Positions 6,460 through 12,003 of a stretch of 14,648 nt of DNA are shown one piece after another (the first letter of the stretch is position 1; each line of letters starts with the position of its first letter). Origin of the DNA: Ruminococcaceae bacterium UBA3451 (lineage in GTDB: Bacteria > Bacillota > Clostridia > Oscillospirales > Acutalibacteraceae); assembly GCA_002378845.1 (NCBI GenBank), contig DFRY01000043.1, positions 3,052 to 17,699 of the forward strand, in the 5' to 3' direction. The position numbers were made by a program, and so were the translations under genes. A model generated the notes under the pieces. It saw nothing but the letters and a program-made list of their open reading frames with translations, was not told where the DNA came from and made no database searches.

Positions 6460-7374
6460 ATGAATGAAACCGTATTAGAAACAAAAGAACTGACAAAAAA
6501 GTACAGGGGCACCTTGGCGCTTGACCACATGAACCTTACCATGCAGCGCGGTGAAATTTATGGTTTTATCGGAGAAAACGGTGCGGGAAAAACTACAACA
6601 ATTCGTCTTATTACCGGGCTGTCCTTTCCAACAGAAGGGCAAATATCATTATTTGGGAAATCCGGAGAGAAACAGCTGCAAAAGCAGCGGGAACGCATGG
6701 GATGTATGGTCGAAACACCCGCGCTGTATAAAAATATGACCGCAGAACAGAATTTGGAAGCGCAACGGATTCAACGGGGTATTCCCGATAAGGAGTGTGT
6801 AATAGAGACATTAAAGCTGGTCGGACTTTCGGATACAGGAAAAAAATCCGTACGTCATTTTTCGCTTGGAATGCGCCAGCGGCTTGGAATTGCAATGGCT
6901 TTACTGAACGATCCGGAATTCTTGATTCTGGACGAACCGATTAACGGCCTTGACCCATCCGGAATTGTAGAAATGCGGGAACTGATGAAACAGCTGAACC
7001 GGGAAAAGGGCATTACGCTCCTTGTTTCCAGCCATAATCTCAGTGAACTGTATCAAACAGCTACCCGCTATATTCTGCTGCATAAGGGCCGTTTGCTTGA
7101 AGAATTATCACAAAAGGAGCTGGAAGAAAAATGCAAACGGCATATTGCCATTCAGACAAACGACGCCGCAAAAACCGCAGCCACATTGGAAAGCATGCTT
7201 CACACGACGAATTTTCAGGTCATGCCGGACAGCGCAGTCCGGTTGTACGACCATTTGGATAAAACAGAAGACGTAGCGCGGATTCTTTCGGAGGCCGGGT
7301 TACTCGTGACGAATTTTAGCCTTGCCGGCGACAGTCTGGAGGACTACTTCCTTCATCGCATTGGGGGCCGATAA
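6460..7374 (+). CDS. ABC transporter ATPase, BcrA/LanF-like
   Basis: A 304-aa nucleotide-binding subunit. The ATG at 6460 is preferred over ATG 6451, since AAAGGAG (6444-6450) directly abuts the latter and is 9 nt from the former. Motifs: Walker A GENGAGKT (38-45), signature FSLGMRQRLGIA (134-145), Walker B FLILDEP (154-160) and the switch histidine in SSHNLSE (His192). The signature and the extra C-terminal 90 residues are typical of the BcrA/NisF/LanF group, which power export or extrusion of bacitracin or lantibiotics from the membrane. The stop is followed after one base by the first permease gene, so the genes are translationally close. Regulation is likely by the direct-repeat operator upstream. 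The substrate cannot be read from the sequence. Confidence 0.9.
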   Translation: MNETVLETKELTKKYRGTLALDHMNLTMQRGEIYGFIGENGAGKTTTIRLITGLSFPTEGQISLFGKSGEKQLQKQRERMGCMVETPALYKNMTAEQNLEAQRIQRGIPDKECVIETLKLVGLSDTGKKSVRHFSLGMRQRLGIAMALLNDPEFLILDEPINGLDPSGIVEMRELMKQLNREKGITLLVSSHNLSELYQTATRYILLHKGRLLEELSQKELEEKCKRHIAIQTNDAAKTAATLESMLHTTNFQVMPDSAVRLYDHLDKTEDVARILSEAGLLVTNFSLAGDSLEDYFLHRIGGR

Positions 7375-7375
7375 C

Positions 7376-8089
7376 ATGGGACGGTTATTACATACGGAAT
7401 TCTATAAGCTTTTCCATGACAAAATTTATTGGATTACTTTCGCGGCACTTGTATTGTTCCAGATGATTCTATTCTCAGGCAGCCCTGTTCTTAATCTGAC
7501 CGGACAGATGGCTTTAACAGAAAGCATGAATAAAATTATTGCGACTATCCTGATCGTTTGTATTTACGGCGGCCTGTTTCTTGGCGATGATTTTGCAAGC
7601 CGCACACTGTACCACGGCTTGACAGCAGGAAAAAGCAGAAACTCTGTACTTTTCGCAAAAGCCATTGTTTACGCAATTGCAGCCGACGGGCTGCTGTTCC
7701 TTTTTCCAATTCTTCTTGTCCTCATTTGTACCATTCGAAACGGGTGGAGCAACATAGTTTCCGCCGAAATTCCTTTGAATCTGGTATTCACTGCCGCGGC
7801 CTATCTGATTCTCGGCTTTGCGGTCAGCGCTCTTTCTCTGCTGGCGGCGGCGTGCTTCCGCGATGTCGGCCGCACAATCGGGATTCCAATTCTTTTGTAT
7901 TTTGTTATGATCTTGTTGCTGAACAGTTCTAATGCCCCTACTTTTTCACACATTCTGCCAATAGGCACTTTAGTGCTGCTGGCGGACGGTTCTGTCTCCC
8001 CCGTCTACGGTATGTCGCTTGGAATCGCGTGGCTTGTACCGCTTGAGGCGATTTCCGTTCTTGTTTTCCGCCGGGCTGAACTGCGCTAA
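7376..8089 (+). CDS. ABC-2 type permease, first subunit (LanE/BcrB-like)
   Basis: A 237-aa membrane protein with about six hydrophobic segments (near 17-35, 53-70, 91-119, 133-160, 168-183 and 212-231). The ATG at 7376 is chosen over an upstream TTG because GGGGG (7363-7367) lies 8 nt before it and the ATPase gene ends one base earlier. After the second helix comes GDDFASRTLYHGLTAGKSR (70-88), a cytoplasmic coupling segment shared with the second permease (QQFTDRTIDLEITAGHSR), and both have an FRD-(V)-G/AxT turn near residue 161-170 and an FRRxEL C-terminus. The two permeases are therefore diverged paralogues and probably form the membrane heterodimer. The pattern of an ATPase and two separate permeases fits LanFEG-type immunity transporters. 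Confidence 0.85.
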   Translation: MGRLLHTEFYKLFHDKIYWITFAALVLFQMILFSGSPVLNLTGQMALTESMNKIIATILIVCIYGGLFLGDDFASRTLYHGLTAGKSRNSVLFAKAIVYAIAADGLLFLFPILLVLICTIRNGWSNIVSAEIPLNLVFTAAAYLILGFAVSALSLLAAACFRDVGRTIGIPILLYFVMILLLNSSNAPTFSHILPIGTLVLLADGSVSPVYGMSLGIAWLVPLEAISVLVFRRAELR

Positions 8090-8103
8090 GGAGGGGAATG
8101 CAA

Positions 8104-8889
8104 ATGAGTAATATAATAAAATACAGATATTTTGAATTAAAGCATAATCGAATTTTATGGCTAACGTTTTTTATTTGCGTCGCATTTGCCTTTATTCTGA
8201 TTGGCCCTCATTATTTAACAGAGGAGCCTATGGTGCCCGGAATTACAAATGACCTGCAAGGGCTTTTTATGGCATCAACAGCGGATTGTATTTTTCCTCT
8301 GCTGATTATCAGCGGAGCATTCACCGCCATGATGCTCGGTCAACAGTTCACTGACCGGACAATCGATCTGGAAATTACAGCAGGCCACAGCCGGGTGGAA
8401 ATCTTTGCGGACCAGTGTTTTGTGGGCTTTATCGTTCCGAATATAACCATTATTTTATCGATTCTGATTGGATGCCTGCGCTGGGCCGGGAGCATTCCGA
8501 TTCCCCTGTCGGCAACAGCAATCCTCTTTTTTGCGCGTGCCGTCATATTTCTTATGCTGCTCAATTTCTCTCTTTTCTCTGCCTGTATACTGTTCGCCGT
8601 GCTTTTTCGGGATACGGCGAAAACGATGGCGGTTTCAGCATTTTTCCTTTTAATCGTATGTTGGACAATGCCGGCGTTAGAGCAGCCGCTTACAAAAGCT
8701 CCCGGAACGCTGTATCCTGTTACGCCGTCGCTGCCGTTGTTATTGCACCCCGCTTTTCTAATGCGATTCGTCTTGTATTCAAAGCTCACCTTTGCGCAAG
8801 GAGCCTGGGTCGCCGGTGTAGCGGCAGGCTGGTCAATTCTGTTTCTGGGTATCGCCTATTGTATATTTCGCCGGTGTGAATTAAAATAG
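8104..8889 (+). CDS. ABC-2 type permease, second subunit (LanG-like)
   Basis: A 261-aa membrane protein with about six hydrophobic segments. Two ATGs are close, at 8098 and 8104; AAGGAGGGG (8088-8096) is too near the first and about 9 nt from the second, so 8104 is chosen. The coupling segment QQFTDRTIDLEITAGHSR (80-97) and the FRDTAKT turn (168-174) match the first permease. The stretch with TEEPMVPGITNDLQG (39-53) after the first helix is the likely outside loop. The gene lies 14 bp after the first permease gene and 24 bp before the kinase gene, as expected of one operon. Substrate unknown; a peptide antibiotic acting on the cell envelope is the most likely by family analogy. Confidence 0.85.
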   Translation: MSNIIKYRYFELKHNRILWLTFFICVAFAFILIGPHYLTEEPMVPGITNDLQGLFMASTADCIFPLLIISGAFTAMMLGQQFTDRTIDLEITAGHSRVEIFADQCFVGFIVPNITIILSILIGCLRWAGSIPIPLSATAILFFARAVIFLMLLNFSLFSACILFAVLFRDTAKTMAVSAFFLLIVCWTMPALEQPLTKAPGTLYPVTPSLPLLLHPAFLMRFVLYSKLTFAQGAWVAGVAAGWSILFLGIAYCIFRRCELK

Positions 8890-8913
8890 TACGGGAAAGA
8901 AGGCGGCAATGTA

Positions 8914-9810
8914 ATGATATGGTTTTTAATCACCGCATGTATTATAGCAGCCGTATTCGGTACCCGCCTTTTTCAAATTAAACGGCAGCTGCGTTTTATC
9001 ACTGCTCAGCTGGAGGAACGCTCAGGCGGAAAAACTGAGAAAAAAATTACCGTTTCGCTGATCGACGGGAATTTGAACAATCTTGCCGCGGCCATCAACC
9101 GCAGCCTAAGCATGCAGAAAGAACTCCGCGCGGAAGTATGGCGGAACGACCTTCAGCTGAAAAATTCCATTGCAAACCTCAGCCATGACCTTCGAACACC
9201 GCTGACCTCGATTTCAGGGTATTTACAATTAGTTCGAAGTACAGATTGTCCTAAGGAAAAAAAGGACGATTATCTGCAGGTTATAGACAATAAGGCGAAT
9301 GTTTTGAAAACCTTGATAAACAGCCTTTATGAATTGTCTGTATTGGATGTTCAACAGTTGAAAAGAGAGAAATTAGACCTTAATCAGCTTATGTCTGATC
9401 TTCTAGCCGGGCAATATGATCTTTTTCATAAACTTGGAATCGAACTTAAGGTAACGCTTCCGAATTATCCCGTCTGGATTCTCGGCGACCGCGTCGCATG
9501 TACTCGCATTCTTCAGAACTTACTGAATAATGTTACCCGATACGCACAGCAGGGCGCTGCGATTATGTTGGAGAAACGAGAGTCTGAAGCACTTTTATCA
9601 ATTTCTAATGCGACGCCGGATTTGGCGCAGGAGGACTTAGAACATCTATTTGATCGTTTCTATACAGCGGATAAATCCAGAAACGGCGGCGGCACGGGTT
9701 TGGGCCTATCGATTGTAAAAACATTATTGGTACAAATGGAGGGAACCATTGACGCTGCTTTAAAGGGGCAAAATCTTTGCCTGACAATTCACCTGCCCTT
9801 ATTAAACTAA
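8914..9810 (+). CDS. Histidine kinase with one membrane helix
   Basis: A 298-aa sensor kinase. It starts with a single hydrophobic helix (2-20) and has no extracytoplasmic domain. A linker (about 22-80) leads into the dimerisation domain with the phosphorylated histidine in NLSHDLRTPLTS (His91). The ATPase domain has the N box QNLLNNVTRYA (201-211), FDRFYTADKS (246-255) and the G box GGGTGLGLSI (258-267). The ATG at 8914 follows AAGGCGG by about 10 nt. As the last gene of the transporter operon it is expected to phosphorylate the regulator encoded at 5681-6358. With no outside sensor domain, it may read the state of the adjacent transporter, as Bce-type kinases do, though those usually have two helices. 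Confidence 0.92.
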   Translation: MIWFLITACIIAAVFGTRLFQIKRQLRFITAQLEERSGGKTEKKITVSLIDGNLNNLAAAINRSLSMQKELRAEVWRNDLQLKNSIANLSHDLRTPLTSISGYLQLVRSTDCPKEKKDDYLQVIDNKANVLKTLINSLYELSVLDVQQLKREKLDLNQLMSDLLAGQYDLFHKLGIELKVTLPNYPVWILGDRVACTRILQNLLNNVTRYAQQGAAIMLEKRESEALLSISNATPDLAQEDLEHLFDRFYTADKSRNGGGTGLGLSIVKTLLVQMEGTIDAALKGQNLCLTIHLPLLN

Positions 9811-9960
9811 ATGAAAATGGCTGCCTTAAGGTCTGCGTGACCGCCCGGATGCCGCCCGACGCCGGACAGAACCGTGGAATCCCCACGGCGCATGGTTTAA
9901 ATAACGGGGAAAACGAAATTGTATAATATGTTAATAATTATACAGACAGTAAATAGTTGT
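9811..9960. other. Intergenic block with GC-rich segment and hairpin
   Basis: Between the kinase stop and its terminator lie 150 bp. The first 85 (about 9820-9895) are clearly GC-richer than both flanks and contain CCGTGG-AATCC-CCACGG (9872-9888) and a repeated CCGCCCG (two copies near 9842 and 9852). After that the sequence is AT-rich, with GTATAAT (9921-9927) inverted as ATTATAC (9937-9943). No gene is visible on either strand. The GC-rich part may be a dispersed intergenic repeat. Confidence 0.4.
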
Positions 9961-9984
9961 TTTCCGGCATAGCCGGGAACTTTT
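9961..9984 (+). terminator. Intrinsic terminator of the transporter/kinase operon
   Basis: TTTCCGGC (9961-9968) pairs with GCCGGGAA (9972-9979) in an 8-bp stem with one T-G pair and a 3-nt loop, followed by CTTTT. It is about 150 nt after the kinase stop codon. Confidence 0.75.
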
Positions 9985-10032
9985 ATATTATAATAAAGAA
10001 GTACCGCTGTCGGTTGCCCGGCAGCGGTACTT
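9985..10032 (-). terminator. Intrinsic terminator of the DUF3793-flavodoxin operon
   Basis: AAGTACCGCTG (9999-10009) and CAGCGGTACTT (10022-10032) form a perfect 11-bp stem. A T-G pair and CGG/CCG extend it to about 15 bp around a TTGC loop. Read on the minus strand it is followed by CTTTATTATAATA. It lies 40 bp after the flavodoxin stop, back to back with the terminator of the opposing operon. Confidence 0.8.
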
Positions 10033-10072
10033 TCAGAAAAATGAAATATGGAAAATTAAAGTTATAAGCATT

Positions 10073-10501
10073 TTAAGTATTTGCAAGCGCAAAGCCCAAC
10101 GCCCTGCAGGCTTCGCTTGCTTCCTCGTCGGGAACGTCGTTGCAGATTACGGAATCAGCAGCAAGAATTGCTCCCTGCTCGGTGCAGGTTTCTTCCCAGT
10201 TTCGCATCCACTCGCCGTCCCCCCAGCCGTAAGAGCCAAACAGCACAATTTCTCGCCCGCTCAGTTCGCTTTCAACGGAAGAAAACATGGGCTCAAATTC
10301 GGTCTCTTCCAGTTCCTCGTCTCCCATTGACGGGCATCCAAATGCAATTTTATCGTAATCCTTCATAGCGTCAGCTGAAAAGTCCGAAGCAGTCAAAACC
10401 GAAACCTCGGCTCCGGCATCGCTCGCTCCCTGTGCAACAAGATTCGCCATGGCTTCCGTATTTCCGGTGCCGCTCCAATATACAACAGCGATTTTACTCA
10501 T
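10073..10501 (-). CDS. Flavodoxin
   Basis: A 142-aa short-chain flavodoxin, a soluble FMN protein that carries electrons at low potential and often replaces ferredoxin when iron is scarce. The FMN phosphate loop is SGTGNTE (10-16) after the first strand KIAVVYW; the flavin-contacting loop is GSYGWGDGEWM (89-99), with the aromatic pair Tyr91 and Trp93. FGCPSMGDEELEE (54-66) is the second flavin loop. The ATG at 10501 gives the usual MSKIAVVYW start with GAAAGG about 10 nt upstream; ATG 10522 would add seven residues but has no ribosome binding site. The gene is 35 bp downstream of the DUF3793 gene on the same strand and shares its terminator, so the two form one operon. Confidence 0.92.
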   Translation of the reverse strand: MSKIAVVYWSGTGNTEAMANLVAQGASDAGAEVSVLTASDFSADAMKDYDKIAFGCPSMGDEELEETEFEPMFSSVESELSGREIVLFGSYGWGDGEWMRNWEETCTEQGAILAADSVICNDVPDEEASEACRALGFALANT

Positions 10502-10536
10502 AAAAGCACTACCTTTCTGCATAATTTATTTCAATT

Positions 10537-10562
10537 TTAAGCGGCTACGGTGAGCCGCTTAA
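10537..10562 (-). promoter_or_regulatory. Hairpin over the DUF3793 stop codon
   Basis: TTAAGCGGCT (10537-10546) and AGCCGCTTAA (10553-10562) form a perfect 10-bp stem with a 6-nt loop, covering the last codons and the stop of DUF3793. No T-run follows on the minus strand, so it is more likely an RNA-stability or partial termination element between the two genes than a full terminator. Confidence 0.55.
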
Positions 10563-11094
10563 TGGAAGAACCGTTTTGAAAACACCGGCTGTAAACCAAG
10601 GTGCATTTTTTGAATTTATCAAACATTTTCATAGTCTGGCACTCGTCGCAATAGACTTTCCAAAGCCCGCAACACTTGCAGTTTTGTCCGCAGTTTTCAA
10701 TAAACCCGATTACATCATGCAAAGGATAGCCTAAAAAAAGACCTATTTCGTGCGGAAATGAAACACAGTTACGGATGCGGGATACCAGCTTCTTTAAGCA
10801 AAGTTCAATGCTGCTGCAATCGTACTGCATGGAAGAAAGAAACGTCTGTACGTCGGGGCTGATAAGATCGTTACCCAGCCGTTTGGGGCGATAAACATAA
10901 ATTAAAGTTCGGTTCTTGTTTTGATTCAAAACAGTCAGAACAACACCGCGGGGATTTAATAGATTATTCCACTTTTTCAAGTACAACGGTAAGTTTTCAC
11001 TTTGACTCAGGGAACAGCTGAACAGGCTGCCTGTTTTTATTCCCGCAAGAGTCGGCGAACAGTGGCGAACCAGCATTGAATCAAATTCTTCCAC
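10537..11094 (-). CDS. DUF3793 family protein
   Basis: A 185-aa protein. The GTG at 11094 is chosen because AAAGGGGGA (11101-11109) lies 6 nt upstream; the longer frame from ATG 11136 would start inside the operator palindrome. The family pattern is clear: HCSPTLAGIKTGSLFSC (11-27) near the N-terminus, FPHEIGLFLGYPLHDVIGFI (113-132), then a cysteine cluster, CGQNCKCCG and VYCDEC (135-152), ending in a region like CQTMKMFDKFKKC. The function is unknown; I recall the family from clostridia near flavodoxin and iron-uptake genes. The cysteines suggest metal or redox chemistry. It is first in an operon with flavodoxin, downstream of a good promoter with two operator copies, so it is probably controlled by a repressor. 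Confidence 0.88.
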   Translation of the reverse strand: MEEFDSMLVRHCSPTLAGIKTGSLFSCSLSQSENLPLYLKKWNNLLNPRGVVLTVLNQNKNRTLIYVYRPKRLGNDLISPDVQTFLSSMQYDCSSIELCLKKLVSRIRNCVSFPHEIGLFLGYPLHDVIGFIENCGQNCKCCGLWKVYCDECQTMKMFDKFKKCTLVYSRCFQNGSSIKRLTVAA

Positions 11095-11128
11095 AAGGCT
11101 TCCCCCTTTTGCTGAACGAAGCAGTTGC

Positions 11129-11144
11129 GTTAGCATATGCTAAC
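11129..11144. promoter_or_regulatory. Operator 1: perfect palindrome
   Basis: GTTAGCATATGCTAAC is a perfect 16-bp palindrome lying between the promoter and the ribosome binding site of DUF3793. Its arms GTTAGCA/TGCTAAC are identical to those of operator 2. The TTAG...CTAA form recalls DtxR/IdeR-type metal-repressor sites, but no repressor gene is in the window. Confidence 0.7.
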
Positions 11145-11154
11145 TATCTGCCAC

Positions 11155-11189
11155 AGAAAAAGCTGATGGGCAAAGCCTTGATCAGCTTT
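11155..11189 (-). terminator. Terminator-like hairpin in the DUF3793 leader
   Basis: AAAGCTGAT (11159-11167) and ATCAGCTTT (11181-11189) form a perfect 9-bp stem; the loop holds a further GGC-AAA-GCC pairing. On the minus strand the stem is followed by TTC, making a run of five T. It lies between the two operators inside the predicted leader, so it may act as an attenuator. Confidence 0.45.
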
Positions 11190-11190
11190 A

Positions 11191-11208
11191 AGTTAGCAAC
11201 TGCTAACT
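11191..11208. promoter_or_regulatory. Operator 2: inverted repeat at the transcription start
   Basis: AGTTAGCA-AC-TGCTAACT has perfect 8-bp arms. It begins 8 bp downstream of the -10 box, where RNA synthesis should start, so a bound protein would block transcription. Its centre is 63 bp from the centre of operator 1, about six helical turns. Confidence 0.7.
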
Positions 11209-11216
11209 ACATGTAT

Positions 11217-11245
11217 ACTATAACATCCCATTCTAAGATTGTCAA
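11217..11245 (-). promoter_or_regulatory. Sigma-A promoter of the DUF3793-flavodoxin operon
   Basis: On the minus strand TTGACA (11245-11240), a 17-bp spacer and TATAGT (11222-11217) with an upstream TGt extension make a near-consensus promoter. The predicted start is near 11210, leaving a leader of about 115 nt to the GTG. Confidence 0.8.
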
Positions 11246-11281
11246 GGTATTCCGTAAAAATTTCCTTTGGTTGCCTATTTA

Positions 11282-11380
11282 TCAAATTGCCAGTCCCAAT
11301 TCAGCATCTTCTTTATTCAAAGAAAATGTTGTGCTTTTTAAAAGGTTCCTCATAAATTCACTTGGTATCGCTTCGTTCAT
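11282..11380 (-). CDS. Possible 32-aa small protein
   Basis: An ATG at 11380 opens 32 codons ending in TGA. GGGGG lies about 9 nt upstream of the ATG, the same kind of ribosome binding site as other genes here. The peptide begins MNEAIPSEFMRNLLK and is soluble and mildly charged. It lies 73 bp downstream of the DUF2200 gene on the same strand. No family recognised; it could be a remnant. Confidence 0.3.
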   Translation of the reverse strand: MNEAIPSEFMRNLLKSTTFSLNKEDAELGLAI

Positions 11381-11453
11381 ATAGTAAAGCCCCCATGAAA
11401 GTCGGGCAGCAAAAGCGGATAAAGTTCAATTTTGTTTACGTCCTTTTACCTGC

Positions 11454-11804
11454 TTATTCCCGCAATATTTTCTGCATTGCTTTTCCTTTTGCCAATTCAT
11501 CTACTAATTTGTCTAAATATCGGATTTGCCGCATCGTATCGTCCTCTATTTCTTCCACCCGGTATCCGCAGATAGTCCCTTTAATCAGCGCAGCCTTCGG
11601 GTTCCTGTGAGGCGCCTGTTGAAAGAACGTTTCAATATTTATATTATCAATTAATTGCTGCTGTAAGGATTGCTCATCATAGCCGGTAAGCCAAAAAATA
11701 ATTTCATCTACCTCTTTTTTCGTTCTCCCCTTTTTCTCTGCTTTCTTTATATAAAGCGGATAGACGTTTGAAAAAGGCATGGTAAAAATACGCGGTTTCT
11801 CCAT
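11454..11804 (-). CDS. DUF2200 family protein
   Basis: A 116-aa soluble protein that fits DUF2200 along its whole length: PRIFTMPFSNVYPLYIKKAEKKGRTKKEVD at the N-terminus, the IFWLTGYD motif, FFQQAPHRNPKAALIKG in the middle, GYRVEEIEDDTMRQIRYLDKLVDELAKGK and a KIL-RE end. The ATG at 11804 is preferred to ATG 11810 because AAGGAG (11812-11817) abuts the latter and is 7 nt from the former. No catalytic motif is known to me for the family and the function is unknown. It has its own promoter upstream and follows the phosphoglucomutase terminator, so it is a separate unit. Family call is firm. Confidence 0.9.
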   Translation of the reverse strand: MEKPRIFTMPFSNVYPLYIKKAEKKGRTKKEVDEIIFWLTGYDEQSLQQQLIDNINIETFFQQAPHRNPKAALIKGTICGYRVEEIEDDTMRQIRYLDKLVDELAKGKAMQKILRE

Positions 11805-11835
11805 GTTCATACTCCTTCCAACAAGATATATTCAG

Positions 11836-11863
11836 ATTATACCATGAAGCACGCCCGAATCAA
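11836..11863 (-). promoter_or_regulatory. Promoter of the DUF2200 gene
   Basis: On the minus strand TTGATT (11863-11858), a 16-bp spacer and TATAAT (11841-11836), with a TGG extension before the -10, give a good sigma-A promoter about 30 bp upstream of the start codon. Confidence 0.65.
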
Positions 11864-11880
11864 TAGACTTTCTGTCCGGC

Positions 11881-11945
11881 GAAAACAAAAACGGCATGCT
11901 GCGCGCCACAAGGGAAATAGTTCCTTATGACTGAGAATGCCGTTT
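11881..11945 (-). terminator. Terminator of the phosphoglucomutase gene
   Basis: AAACGGCAT (11889-11897) and ATGCCGTTT (11937-11945) form a 9-bp outer stem; a smaller hairpin (AGGGAA with TTCCTT) is nested inside. On the minus strand the stem runs into TTGTTTTC. It lies about 60 bp after the mutase stop. Confidence 0.7.
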
Positions 11946-12003
11946 CTATGTTGTGCTGTTGCTATACTGAAAATTTTGGTGGAAATCCGTTTGCCCGTTC
12001 TAC

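Noticed and set aside
8340..8789. 149-aa minus-strand and 154-aa plus-strand (8415-8879) ORFs inside the second permease gene
   Set aside because: Both are alternative frames of a well-supported membrane protein in an operon; their composition is erratic and they have no start signals.
5681..9810. Complete lantibiotic biosynthesis cluster
   Set aside because: No precursor peptide, dehydratase, cyclase or leader protease is found in the gaps; only the immunity-type transporter and two-component genes are present.
9605..9886. 93-aa minus-strand ORF overlapping the kinase 3' end
   Set aside because: Antisense to the conserved kinase G-box region; the part beyond the kinase only covers the GC-rich intergenic block.
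9921..9943. GTATAAT / ATTATAC inverted repeat as promoter or operator
   Set aside because: No -35 box, and no gene starts downstream in either direction; it lies between a gene end and its terminator.
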